Of a stretch of DNA of 54,215 bases, positions 23,876-32,415 are shown one piece after another. Source of the stretch: Deltaproteobacteria bacterium (GTDB taxonomy: Bacteria > UBA10199 > DSSB01 > JACPFA01); contig JACPFA010000039.1 in assembly GCA_016183235.1 (NCBI GenBank), positions 1-54,215 on the forward strand. Direction: 5' to 3'. The notes under the pieces were generated by a model. It saw nothing but the letters and a program-made list of their open reading frames with translations. It was not told where the DNA came from and did not search any database. How positions within the stretch are numbered: the stretch's first letter is position 1; the number at the start of each line of letters is the position of its first letter. The position numbers and the translations under genes were made by a program.

Positions 23876-24247
23876 TTAAAGACTTTTAATAATGCAATGG
23901 GCCGTGGCAGGGTTGGTGGCCACCGGGACGTTGTGAACATCGCAAATCCGAACCAGGGCATTGATGTCGGGGTCGTGTGGTTGGGCGGTTAAAGGATCAC
24001 GAAAAAAGATTAAGATATCAACCTTGCCGGAGGCCACTAAAGAACCCACTTGCAGGTCGCCCCCCATGGGCCCCGAAAGTAAGGGGTGAATTTTTAATTG
24101 CGTTTCTCGAGTTAAAAAAGCGGCGGTGGTTTTGGTGCCGACGAGTTTGAATTTTTTTAACCACTTGATATGACGATTGGCAAATGCAATAAGCTCATGT
24201 TTTTTAGCGTCATGGGCTATGAGAGCTAAGGTTTTGGTTTTGGGCAT
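23876..24247 (-). CDS. mgsA: Methylglyoxal synthase
   Basis: 123 residues. LIAHDAKKHELIAFA, LSGPMGGDLQVG (catalytic Asp and phosphate site) and FFRDPLTAQPHDPDINALVR are the family signatures. It converts dihydroxyacetone phosphate to methylglyoxal, an overflow route from glycolysis. It is the first gene of the operon with pabB, pabC and a hydroxyacid dehydrogenase, and is divergent from tadA. The shorter-than-usual length (E. coli MgsA is about 150) comes from a trimmed N-terminus. Confidence 0.92.
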   Translation of the reverse strand: MPKTKTLALIAHDAKKHELIAFANRHIKWLKKFKLVGTKTTAAFLTRETQLKIHPLLSGPMGGDLQVGSLVASGKVDILIFFRDPLTAQPHDPDINALVRICDVHNVPVATNPATAHCIIKSL

Positions 24248-24311
24248 AATGGGTGTTGGTTTAACTTAATTTAGGGGACGTGTCTACGGGATTATAGGAA
24301 GCTCTTCAGCT

Positions 24312-24776
24312 ATGAAATTACACGATGAACAATGGATGACACTGGCCCTACGCGAGGCTCGCAAGGCTTTGAAAAAAGATGAAGTGCCGGTGGGGGCGGT
24401 GTTGGTGAAGGAAGGGGAGGTGATCGCTCGTGGTTATAATGTGCGCGAGACTCGGCAAGATCCCTTGGGACATGCCGAATTGATTGCCATTCAAAGAGCC
24501 GCTCATAAGTTAAAAAATTGGCGTTTATTAAATACAACTTTATATGTAACCCTTGAACCGTGCACCATGTGTTGGGGCGCCATTGTGTTGGCGCGTATTT
24601 CTCGAGTTGTGTTTGGGACTGTAGATCTGAAGGCCGGGGTTTGTGGGTCAGTGGCAAGCCTGCACGAGGCCAAGTTTTTTAACCATCATCCTAAAGTAAT
24701 GGGGGGAGTTAAAGCCGACGAATGCGCCCAAATGCTCAGTGATTTTTTTAAAAATTTACGGAAAAGCAAAAAATAA
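24312..24776 (+). CDS. tadA: tRNA-specific adenosine deaminase
   Basis: 154 residues of the cytidine/adenosine deaminase fold. Zinc and proton-shuttle residues are in HAELIAIQ and PCTMCWGAI. TadA converts A34 to inosine in tRNA-Arg(ACG). The C-terminal helix (ADECAQMLSDFFKNLRKSKK) is typical of TadA. Full length, and divergent from the mgsA operon. Confidence 0.92.
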   Translation: MKLHDEQWMTLALREARKALKKDEVPVGAVLVKEGEVIARGYNVRETRQDPLGHAELIAIQRAAHKLKNWRLLNTTLYVTLEPCTMCWGAIVLARISRVVFGTVDLKAGVCGSVASLHEAKFFNHHPKVMGGVKADECAQMLSDFFKNLRKSKK

Positions 24777-24818
24777 TTTTGAATTGTGGTGAAGAAGGCG
24801 TTTTGTTAAGGGCATATT

Positions 24819-24890
24819 CCTCTATTTTTCAGTGCGAAAATTTTGGAAAATGGAAAATCGAAAATAGAGGAAAAATTTTCTGACGAAAAT
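24819..24890 (+). promoter_or_regulatory. A-rich leader repeat upstream of tRNA-Ser(GGA)
   Basis: GGAAAATGGAAAATCGAAAA and the next 26 bases (24845-24890) recur with one mismatch at 50518-50563, upstream of the other tRNA-Ser gene. Here CCTCTATTTT (24819-24828) can pair with AAAATAGAGG (24861-24870). A shared upstream element suggests common control or a common repeat insertion; I cannot choose between them. Confidence 0.55.
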
Positions 24891-24993
24891 TATATAGCTT
24901 AAGCGGAGGCGAATTTACTTCGCGTAGCTTAAGCGATGAATTGTTGCTTAGGTATAGGAATAATTTTGAAATAAAGGTAGTTCAATGGGGAGC

Positions 24994-25020
24994 TCGAGGG
25001 GAGATGGGGTCTCCCCTCGA
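24994..25020. other. Hairpin directly before tRNA-Ser(GGA)
   Basis: TCGAGGGGAGA and TCTCCCCTCGA enclose a five-base loop, ending eight bases before the mature tRNA. It may be a processing or leader stem of the precursor; there is no T-run that would make it a terminator. Confidence 0.45.
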
Positions 25021-25028
25021 AGAAAAAT

Positions 25029-25116
<88 letters not shown>

Positions 25117-25142
25117 ATTTAGGGTATGTTCCGGGCACATGG

Positions 25143-25217
25143 TTAACACTTTACTGATTTAACATTCCTGCCCACGGGCTTGATGAGCTGAATATTCACT
25201 TCCGAAATTTTCATCAT
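25143..25217 (-). pseudogene. N-terminal stump resembling a SpoVG-family protein
   Basis: The minus strand encodes MMKISEVNIQLIKPVGRNVK and then stops. The first 14 residues resemble the start of the small SpoVG-family proteins often found on integrated elements; the rest is missing. Apart from this, 25116-25372 shows no gene. Confidence 0.35.
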
Positions 25218-25372
25218 GTTTTTCCCATTTGCCGAGGGCAGGTGTTGCCCTTGCGCTGGGGATTATGGGATGCTTAAAAAGTGGACGGGGTTTTGGATCT
25301 GAAAACGTAAAATTGTAACCTTTGCAAGTCTTTGACAAAGAGTAGTTTGTGATCTACCTATTTAAAATATCT

Positions 25373-25567
25373 ATGGAAAATCTACAAAGCTACATCATGG
25401 TCCGAGAAGCCGCCCGATTTTTGGGAGTGTCAGCGGGGACGCTTCGCAACTGGGAAAAGTCAGGCAAGATCAAAACTCATCGCAATCCCGTGAATGGGTA
25501 TCGGCTCTACAAGAAAAAAGATTTGGAAGCGTTGCTCAAGCAGGTGGTGCAATCGTCAAGAAAGTAA
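25373..25567 (+). CDS. MerR-like helix-turn-helix DNA-binding protein
   Basis: 64 residues. REAARFLGVSAGTLRNWEK and the wing NPVNGYRLYKKKDLEALL give a complete MerR/excisionase-type winged helix without an effector domain. Such stand-alone proteins commonly precede restriction or methylase genes. The start is placed at the ATG at 25373; a GTG at 25349 is also open. It lies nine bases before the DUF1016 nuclease and is probably its regulator. Confidence 0.7.
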   Translation: MENLQSYIMVREAARFLGVSAGTLRNWEKSGKIKTHRNPVNGYRLYKKKDLEALLKQVVQSSRK

Positions 25568-25575
25568 GAATTGTT

Positions 25576-26751
25576 ATGAAAAAAACCAAAAATAAAATGG
25601 TGAAAACTGATTCGGCGAATAGCCTCTTTGAACGTGTTGTGTCTATTTTGGAACAAGCCAGGGCCAACGTGGTGCGGTCGGTAAACAGCAACATGGTTGT
25701 TGCCTATTGGCGTATCGGGCAGGAAATTGTTCAGGAGATCCAAAAGGGACAAGAACGTGCGGAATATGGAAAGCGGGTCATTGAAGGCTTATCGGAGATG
25801 CTTACCAAGCGCTATGGTGAAGGTTATGCAGCTCCAACACTTTGGAATTTTCGCAAGTTCTATTCCGCTTATCAAGATCGCCAATCCCAGATTCTCTCCC
25901 CGACGGGGAGAGAATCTTTAGACGATAAAAAACTCTCCCTAACAGGGAGAGAATTGGCAAATAGTCCTTTTCACCCGAATTTAAGCTGGTCTCACTACCG
26001 AGCCCTCATGCGCGTTGAAAACGAAAATGCCCGAGATTTTTATGAAACGGAGGCCGTGCGCTGTGGTTGGAAGAAAAGTGAATTGGAACGCCAGATATCG
26101 ACCCTTTTCTATGAACGTTTACTCAAAAGTCGTGACAAGTCGGGAATGCTAAAAGATGCGGTTTCCAAAGATGACAGTCTTCAGCCTATTGATGTGCTCA
26201 AAAATCCTTATATTCTTGAATTTCTCAATCTTCCAAATTTGCCAAAATTGCGTGAATCAAAACTTGAAGAGGCCCTTATTGCCAATTTGCAATATTTTTT
26301 ACTGGAACTGGGCAAAGGATTTTCTTTTGTCGCTCGGCAAAAGCATATCCGCATCGGCAATAAAGATTTCTACGTCGATCTTGTCTTCTACAACTATCAC
26401 CTCAAGTGTTTTGTTTTGATTGATCTCAAAGTCGGTGCTCTTACTCATCAAGACATTGGCCAAATGGATGCTTACGTTCGGATGTATGAGGAACAATTCA
26501 AAGTGCCTGAAGACAATCCCGCTATTGGGCTCATCCTCTGCTCTGATAAAGAGGACGCGGTCGTTCACTATTCAGTGCTCAAAGAAAACCAGAAACTTTT
26601 TGCATCGCGATACAAGCTGGTGCTTCCAGATGAAGAGGAACTGCGCAAAGAAATTGAACGTGAGCGGCGTTTGATTGAAAGCGTGAATGAGTTTGTTCCC
26701 AAGAAACTTTTGGCAAAGAAAAAAACGAAACGAAGCAGAAAAGAGCAGTGA
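25576..26751 (+). CDS. DUF1016 (YhcG-type) PD-(D/E)XK nuclease
   Basis: 391 residues. The N-terminal helical DUF1016 domain (about 10-170) is followed by the C-terminal nuclease domain with FYVDLVFYNYHLKCFVLIDL and LK, the D...(D)xK core. The family is common in defence islands and near restriction systems. Residues about 106-126 (LSPTGRES and LSLTGREL) are encoded by two tandem palindromes inserted in frame between conserved blocks, absent from typical members. The frame is otherwise intact. Confidence 0.85.
   Translation: MKKTKNKMVKTDSANSLFERVVSILEQARANVVRSVNSNMVVAYWRIGQEIVQEIQKGQERAEYGKRVIEGLSEMLTKRYGEGYAAPTLWNFRKFYSAYQDRQSQILSPTGRESLDDKKLSLTGRELANSPFHPNLSWSHYRALMRVENENARDFYETEAVRCGWKKSELERQISTLFYERLLKSRDKSGMLKDAVSKDDSLQPIDVLKNPYILEFLNLPNLPKLRESKLEEALIANLQYFLLELGKGFSFVARQKHIRIGNKDFYVDLVFYNYHLKCFVLIDLKVGALTHQDIGQMDAYVRMYEEQFKVPEDNPAIGLILCSDKEDAVVHYSVLKENQKLFASRYKLVLPDEEELRKEIERERRLIESVNEFVPKKLLAKKKTKRSRKEQ
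25889..25953. repeat. Two palindromes inside the DUF1016 coding region
   Basis: Arms AGATTCTCTCCCC (25889-25901) and GGGGAGAGAATCT (25905-25917) pair perfectly. A second, related palindrome CTCTCCCT / AGGGAGAG follows at 25933-25951. Both preserve the reading frame and encode LSPTGRES / LSLTGREL, so the repeat was translated into the protein. Confidence 0.75.
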
Positions 26752-26773
26752 GATGGGAGTAATTTGGGCAGAT

Positions 26774-26824
26774 GATTTGTCACAAGGCTTGTGACAAATC
26801 AGAAACGCCACATCGGATGTGGCG
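26774..26824. terminator. Two tandem hairpins after the DUF1016 gene
   Basis: GATTTGTCACAA-GGC-TTGTGACAAATC (26774-26800) and CGCCACAT-CGG-ATGTGGCG (26806-26824) are perfect stems with three-base loops, placed back to back 22 bases after the stop. They may act as a terminator or RNA stabiliser, though no T-run follows. Confidence 0.5.
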
Positions 26825-26843
26825 AATTACTGGGCATGATCGG

Positions 26844-27149
26844 ATGACGAGATTGTTGGATAAAAAAATGACACTAAACGAAGCAGATACAAGAGCGAAA
26901 CTCATTGACCCAGCTATTCACAAATGTGGCTGGACAGAGGACCTCATTCGACGTGAAGAAACCGCAGGCACGGTTGAAATCATTAATGGGAAGGCACGAC
27001 GCCGCTCGCGAGGAAGGGTCGACTATGTGCTTCGGGTCAAGGTCAATGTCGATACTCACCCCATTGCGCTGGCACTCATCGAGGCCAAGAAGGAAAGTCT
27101 CCCAGCAGGTCATGGCCTCGACCAGGCCAAGATGTCGGAGCGGACATGA
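26844..27149 (+). pseudogene. Type I restriction HsdR N-terminal stump
   Basis: The frame encodes MTLNEADTRAKLIDPAIHKC, then GRVDYVLRV and ALALIEAKKESLPAGHGLDQ, the N-terminal PD-(D/E)XK domain of type I restriction R subunits (VDYVL...LIEAKK is the active-site pattern). It ends five codons after LDQAK, where the helicase motor should continue. The break joins a methylase-like tail in another frame, so most of the system has been deleted. Confidence 0.8.
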
Positions 27150-27253
27150 ACGCATTGGAGCAAGAGATCGACCAGTTGGTGTATGGGCTCAACGACCTTA
27201 CCAGGGAAGAAATTGAAATTGTGGAGGGCAATAGGGAGGGGGCCAATTTATGA
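27131..27253 (+). pseudogene. C-terminal remnant of a restriction-modification methylase
   Basis: In a frame different from the HsdR stump, DVGADMNALEQEIDQLVYGL and NDLTREEIEIVEG match the tail of Eco57I-like/N6 adenine methylases of restriction systems. Only about 40 codons remain. Its TGA overlaps the ATG of the next gene (ATGA), which shows that the following membrane-protein gene was once translationally coupled to the intact enzyme. Confidence 0.65.
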
Positions 27254-28947
27254 ACGACATCCCTCTCAAATGTTTGCTTGGCTTATCAGATTGTACCGAT
27301 GTGAATCCGCTTCAAGTTGTGGGGGTATATGTTCGTTGGTTCGAGATGCTCAGCCTTGCCGGCATAGTCTTCGCCATCAGCCAATTCATTGAAAATAACC
27401 GATTACGAACTTATATTCTCAAGCGAAAAAAAATCATCTGGCCTTTCTATGGTCTCATTTTCTTTTCAATACTAGCGGTAATCCTTGCAACTTTACTTTC
27501 CGTACCATTGATTCCAGCAGATCCGATACCCCTAATATCATATCCAGTCTTTTGGGAACTCCTAAGCCTTCTCACTTTTTCATTTGTCATGCTTGGGATC
27601 ATTTTGATCTCGATGCTTCCTTGGCTTTTCATCCCAAAATTCAACCGGAGAAGTTACCAGGACATCTGGAGCATTGCTACCGAGGCCATTCTGTATGACG
27701 GTTCACATCGGGCGATTGCGGCGCTATGCAAAATTATCTGCAAAAATATCGATGTAATTATCCATTACGCCTCTCAATATGACAGACACTGGAATATCCA
27801 AGGCAGTACCCATAAATCGCCTTATGAAATGAAGAAGGTGAAGAAAAAGGATATCCCTGTTGTAGCAACATCTGTTCAACTCATTGAGGAACTGCTTTCT
27901 CACGATGTCTTCTGTAAATTTATCGCTCAACGTCACTTGGCTTTAGTGATGCATTCAATTGATTTGGCGGAACGATCCAAGCTGTGGCATTCGTGCGGTT
28001 ATTTTTTCTTTAATAATATGTTCAAATGGCTCTTTGAAGATTTGGAAAGTCTTCTGTCGCAGGAGCTAAAGGGAAGCGGCACCAGTTACAGCCAGCCCTT
28101 ATCAAACCACGCTTTTAAGGCTTCTGGTATCATATCGCACTACAGAATTTTTCAGTCCTATGATGCAAGGATTGATAAGTTAAAGCCAGAAACAGTCAAA
28201 AAAGTGTGCCACGGTCTAGAAATAGCTCTTAATGAATATTTCAACAAGGAACAACTCACTTGGCATGCCGATGCACCTACTACAGCATTGAGTGTCGCCT
28301 TAAAAGATCTAGCTGGCATCGTATCAAGCATTTGCGTGTCTCTTGTTGGACTAAAGCAGGAAATATGGAGAAATCCTTATTCCGAGATCTTTAGTGAGAT
28401 ATCTCTTTTCTTCGATCATACTCTTCCCAATGCACTTCCTGAAAATGAAGACAACCTTGCTGAGGACGATAAACAGATAAATGACCGGAGCTTGCTGAAA
28501 GGCATTGTCGATGCAATCTTTGATTATCTTGAGGGGCTTTCATGGTTATCAGATACAAAATATGCTCGCCATCAGTCGACTCATGTATTTTGGATATTGT
28601 GGTCAAACCGACAACAGACAATTGGTGATAAGTTACGGACAGCCCTGTTTGAAAAAATCAAAAAAAGAATAAATGAAAACAAAGGGAGCCATTATCCACC
28701 TCTAATAAGGTTGCTGCTAGATGTTTATGGGTTCAAGTTTCGATCTATTCAAGCTGACAATCCAATCGGTGAATATATTCAGAATGAATTTTATGAAAAC
28801 ATAGCAAAATTAGCTTTAGAAAATGAGGAAAACGCAAAATACTTTCTCCCCTCGCATTGGAAATGGGATTTAGAGAAGAAAACAATTCAAACTGATCAAG
28901 GCCGACAACTCTTTCCTCTTGAACCCTGGGAGGCAAGACAGTCATGA
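27250..28947 (+). CDS. Unknown 565-residue membrane-anchored protein of the defence island
   Basis: No family recognised. Three hydrophobic segments lie in the first 125 residues (about 34-50, 62-84 and 98-121). The remaining 440 residues are mixed helical, with several Trp/His-rich blocks (QSTHVFWILWSNRQQ) and no recognisable catalytic motif. It is coupled by ATGA overlaps both to the methylase remnant upstream and to rhuM downstream, and a GGGAGGG ribosome site precedes it. The context suggests an accessory of a restriction or abortive-infection system. Confidence 0.7.
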   Translation: MNDIPLKCLLGLSDCTDVNPLQVVGVYVRWFEMLSLAGIVFAISQFIENNRLRTYILKRKKIIWPFYGLIFFSILAVILATLLSVPLIPADPIPLISYPVFWELLSLLTFSFVMLGIILISMLPWLFIPKFNRRSYQDIWSIATEAILYDGSHRAIAALCKIICKNIDVIIHYASQYDRHWNIQGSTHKSPYEMKKVKKKDIPVVATSVQLIEELLSHDVFCKFIAQRHLALVMHSIDLAERSKLWHSCGYFFFNNMFKWLFEDLESLLSQELKGSGTSYSQPLSNHAFKASGIISHYRIFQSYDARIDKLKPETVKKVCHGLEIALNEYFNKEQLTWHADAPTTALSVALKDLAGIVSSICVSLVGLKQEIWRNPYSEIFSEISLFFDHTLPNALPENEDNLAEDDKQINDRSLLKGIVDAIFDYLEGLSWLSDTKYARHQSTHVFWILWSNRQQTIGDKLRTALFEKIKKRINENKGSHYPPLIRLLLDVYGFKFRSIQADNPIGEYIQNEFYENIAKLALENEENAKYFLPSHWKWDLEKKTIQTDQGRQLFPLEPWEARQS

Positions 28948-30011
28948 ACCAAAAAAAATCCAAAAGTCTAACCACCACCAATTCCTTCACCGAGTTTATG
29001 CTCTACAAAACACCGGACGGACAGGTGAAGGTGGAGATTTATTTGCGTGATGAGAATGTTTGGCTCACCCAGGATAAAATGGCACAACTGTTTGGAGTGC
29101 AGCGGCCTGCCATCACCAAGCACCTTGAAAACATCTTTGAAACCGGTGAGTTAGATAGGGAAGTGGTATGTTCCAAAATGGAACTAACCACTCAACATGG
29201 GGCTATGGAGGGGAAAACACAGACGAATCCGGTCAAGTTTTACAACCTCGATGCCATTATCGCCGTTGGCTATCGGGTAAATTCCAAGCAAGCCACGCAC
29301 TTTCGAATCTGGGCTACGCAAATTCTCAAAGAGTACATCATCAAGGGTTTTGCCATGAATGATGAGCGTCTTAAAGATCCACGGCAAATCTTTGGAAAAG
29401 ATTATTTTGAAGAACAGCTTGCCAGGATTCGCGATATCAGGTCCAGCGAGCGGAGATTCTACCAGAAGATCACCGATGTTTATGCTCAGTGTAGCGCTGA
29501 TTACGACCCCAATGAGGATATAACCCAGCAATTCTTTGCCACCGTGCAAAATAAATTGCACTTTGCAATTATCGGCCAGACAGCAGCAGAGATTATTCGC
29601 TCACGGGTAGATAGTAAAAAATCGAATATGGGTTTGACAACCTGGAAGAATGCTCCCAAGGGCCATATTCGAAAAACAGATGTGGGGATTGCCAAGAATT
29701 ATTTGGATGAAACAGAGCTGGATCACCTCAACCGTATCGTCACAATGTATCTGGATTTTGCAGAGCTGCAGGCCAAGGCCGGGCGAGTCATGTACATGCA
29801 AGATTGGATAAAAAAGCTCGATGCCTTTTTGCAATTCAACGAAAGAGAAATTTTGCAGGATGCCAGAAAAGTGTCACATGAGGTCGCATTGGCACTGGCC
29901 GAAGAAGAATATGAAAAGTTCGCACGGACACGCGATCAAAACTATATTTCTGATTTTGACAAGCTGGTCAAGAAGCTGCCTTCGGCCAAAAAGAAAGGCA
30001 AGAAAAAGTGA
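28944..30011 (+). CDS. RhuM-family protein
   Basis: 355 residues. VKVEIYLRDENVWLTQDKMA, then LFGVQRPAITKHLENI (helix-turn-helix-like) and YNLDAIIAVGYRVNSKQATH, are the hallmarks of the RhuM/virulence family (first described on Salmonella SPI-3). Members often accompany restriction or toxin genes; the biochemical role is not established. A Lys-rich tail (KKKGKKK) may bind nucleic acid. Intact, and coupled to the preceding gene. Confidence 0.88.
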   Translation: MNQKKSKSLTTTNSFTEFMLYKTPDGQVKVEIYLRDENVWLTQDKMAQLFGVQRPAITKHLENIFETGELDREVVCSKMELTTQHGAMEGKTQTNPVKFYNLDAIIAVGYRVNSKQATHFRIWATQILKEYIIKGFAMNDERLKDPRQIFGKDYFEEQLARIRDIRSSERRFYQKITDVYAQCSADYDPNEDITQQFFATVQNKLHFAIIGQTAAEIIRSRVDSKKSNMGLTTWKNAPKGHIRKTDVGIAKNYLDETELDHLNRIVTMYLDFAELQAKAGRVMYMQDWIKKLDAFLQFNEREILQDARKVSHEVALALAEEEYEKFARTRDQNYISDFDKLVKKLPSAKKKGKKK

Positions 30012-30096
30012 AGGAATGAGATCAACCAATCCTTCAACGGTTTGTTGGAGAAATATAGTGAGCCCCACCGTGGTGGCCCGCAGTTAATTTGAACTT

Positions 30097-30963
30097 ATGA
30101 AATTGAAAAAAATATTCTTGTTTCCTTGTTTTTGCCTGCTTCTATCTCTGTTGGTATCAATCAAAGTTACGGCTTGTGAGCTAGACAGCTGTGGCAAGTC
30201 AGGGCCTCATCCTAGTTTAGAAGTGGCTTGCCAACAGGTTAGGAAACTTTACCAAAAAAGGTTTTCTGGTCAGGAAGTTGAGTGCAACTTAAAAGGTAGT
30301 ACAGAAATGTGCGATGGTGATGGCGATGAGGCAACCTGCAAACCTATCCCTAATTCTGCCATTGTCAATTTAGGCGCAGAAGGCACTTTGCTTAAGGCGG
30401 GGTATTTTTCTTTAGGATTTAATCCACAGTTATTTTTGATGGCATTTCAAAATGAAAAAGGCTGGAAAATTGTGGGGGAAATATTTAACTTCTATAGTCC
30501 AGGGGCAGGTGGGGTCACCAGCATGTTCAGAATTGATCAATTTGAAGCCGTGCAGTTAATCCCTAACGGCTCTAAGGAAGTATTATTTTCTTATCGATTG
30601 TTTGGGCATGATACCGACATGGGTATTAACCGCGTTACTGAATGGGAAGATCAATATCTCCATGTTTGTGGAATTGACAATGATACAGCTTACTGTTCTC
30701 AGCGTATTCCCATAAAATTACAGCAAATTCGTAAAATGCTGTTTGCGACAGAGGAAGCTGAGCTTTGCCAAGGTAAAGACAAATTTTGTGATCCCCTTTA
30801 TCGTTTAGAGGTTCAATCCAACCGAAAATGGAACCCCGATGCGGGTACGGTGACTCTACAATTTAAATACAAATTGCGCGGCATAAAACTTCCTCGAGAA
30901 TTAGAAGTGCTTACCCAAAACCTAACTGGCACTCGACCCATTGTTTCTTTGCCTCGATTTTAG
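30097..30963 (+). CDS. Secreted cysteine-rich protein, unknown function
   Basis: 288 residues with a signal peptide (MKLKKIFLFPCFCLLLSLLV, cleavage after VTA). The mature part has about ten cysteines, including the pairs CELDSC and CHGDGD-like CDGDGDEATC, so disulfide bonding in the periplasm is likely. No known family. The first five codons resemble those of the TPR lipoprotein at 15720. It stands alone between rhuM and a beta-helix protein. Confidence 0.6.
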   Translation: MKLKKIFLFPCFCLLLSLLVSIKVTACELDSCGKSGPHPSLEVACQQVRKLYQKRFSGQEVECNLKGSTEMCDGDGDEATCKPIPNSAIVNLGAEGTLLKAGYFSLGFNPQLFLMAFQNEKGWKIVGEIFNFYSPGAGGVTSMFRIDQFEAVQLIPNGSKEVLFSYRLFGHDTDMGINRVTEWEDQYLHVCGIDNDTAYCSQRIPIKLQQIRKMLFATEEAELCQGKDKFCDPLYRLEVQSNRKWNPDAGTVTLQFKYKLRGIKLPRELEVLTQNLTGTRPIVSLPRF

Positions 30964-31027
30964 TAGACGACGTTGGTTATCTGAAAACTGATTTTATGTT
31001 TTCTTTTAATAATCAAGAAATTATAGT

Positions 31028-31054
31028 TTTAAGGTCACAATTTGTGACCTTAAA
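31028..31054. promoter_or_regulatory. 27-bp perfect palindrome upstream of the beta-helix gene
   Basis: TTTAAGGTCACAA-T-TTGTGACCTTAAA is symmetrical around one base. The loop is too small for an efficient RNA hairpin, so a protein-binding operator is the better guess. It lies 17 bases before the start codon, where a bound repressor would block expression. Confidence 0.5.
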
Positions 31055-31071
31055 GAAAGGGATAGGAAATT

Positions 31072-32415
31072 ATGAAGAAGATGATGAAGCCGGCTAGTTA
31101 TTTGTTAATCTTGACCACGATGTTTTTAATGATACTGAGCTTGGATAGCCAGGCGGCTATTCTCACTTATCCTGGTTTGGCACCTTGTGCAACCACCTTG
31201 CAGGCTTGTATTAATGGTGCTGCAAGTGGTGATGAAATTCAGATTGCGACCAATAACCGTATTAATGAAAACCTCACCCTTTCAAAAGACCTTACCTTAA
31301 CCAATGCCAGTGGTTTTTCCCCAAAAATTGGAAGCACCGATGAGCTGGCCATAAAAACTATTACAGTTGAAGATCCAGGTTCAGGGATTACAGCTCATGT
31401 CACCGTTAGCCATATTAATTTTGAAAATGCCCGGGTGCAGGTCAGTTTTTCCGGTGACAGTGGGCATTCATTTTCGATGCAGGATTGTGAACTGACCAAT
31501 AAGATTGATAATAATAATGATGTAGGCGTGGAACTGAGTCTGCGTGTTACATCGACGGTTCTTTTGAAACGCAATGTCATTCGTTCTTCTGGTTCGGCTA
31601 TCAGTGTTTATGGCTCTATTGACGATGGAGAAGTCGTTCAAGTGACGATTGTCAATAATGAGTTGACCGGCACGACCCCTATTGAAAGTTATCAGGGCAT
31701 CCAACTTCGAAATAATTTTAAGGGGATTTTTAATGTCGATATTCAAAGTAATCTGATTCACGACGTGGGCAGTTGTTTTTGTGGCGGCCCGGGAGGAATT
31801 ACCATTGATCAAAATGGCGAGGGAGTATGGAATGTTAACCTTATCAATAATACGATTGCCAATATTGTTGGGGGTGGAGCCAATTTATATGTGTATCCAC
31901 CGTCTTCAACCGGTGTTTTGAATTTGAATTTTTATAATAACACTTTAACCCATGGCGAAGATTATGGTGTTTTTTTCCCCCCGTTCTCTTCAGAACTTGT
32001 GTTGAACAACGATTACAACAATACGTTTAATAATACGCTGAATGATGAGTGGGGTGGGTATGCTCCTGGGGCGAATCACCTTGCTGCAGATCCACTCTTT
32101 GTCAACCTGGCCATGTTTGACTTTACACTTCAAAGTGAGTCTTCACTTATCAATGCCGGTACTGCAACGATCCCCGGAGTGACATTAACCGAATTTGATT
32201 TATCCGGTAATGACCGAATAGTGGGGTTTATTGATGTGGGAGCTTTTGAAGCCACTGATGATGCTGATGATACAGATGGATCGACAACAGACACCTTAAC
32301 AGACACCTTCGAAAATGGGGGTGGATGTCAGTTGGGAACAAACACGACAGGACCTTATGCTCTCTTTTTAGCTTTGGGAACCCTTGCAGTTATTCGATCT
32401 TTGAGACGCCGATGA
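31072..32415 (+). CDS. Secreted beta-helix protein with C-terminal anchor
   Basis: 447 residues: a signal peptide (to about 29), then a right-handed parallel beta-helix of repeated NN-rich turns (for example LINNTIANI and FYNNTLTHG). Near the end ADPLFVN, LINAGTATIPG and VDVGAFE-like IDVGAFEAT match the choice-of-anchor Q pattern. The last 30 residues are GGGCQLG, a hydrophobic stretch and RSLRRR, like MYXO-CTERM/Synerg-type sorting tags, so it is probably surface-anchored after processing. Its 3' end overlaps the convergent gene by 26 bases. Confidence 0.75.
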   Translation: MKKMMKPASYLLILTTMFLMILSLDSQAAILTYPGLAPCATTLQACINGAASGDEIQIATNNRINENLTLSKDLTLTNASGFSPKIGSTDELAIKTITVEDPGSGITAHVTVSHINFENARVQVSFSGDSGHSFSMQDCELTNKIDNNNDVGVELSLRVTSTVLLKRNVIRSSGSAISVYGSIDDGEVVQVTIVNNELTGTTPIESYQGIQLRNNFKGIFNVDIQSNLIHDVGSCFCGGPGGITIDQNGEGVWNVNLINNTIANIVGGGANLYVYPPSSTGVLNLNFYNNTLTHGEDYGVFFPPFSSELVLNNDYNNTFNNTLNDEWGGYAPGANHLAADPLFVNLAMFDFTLQSESSLINAGTATIPGVTLTEFDLSGNDRIVGFIDVGAFEATDDADDTDGSTTDTLTDTFENGGGCQLGTNTTGPYALFLALGTLAVIRSLRRR

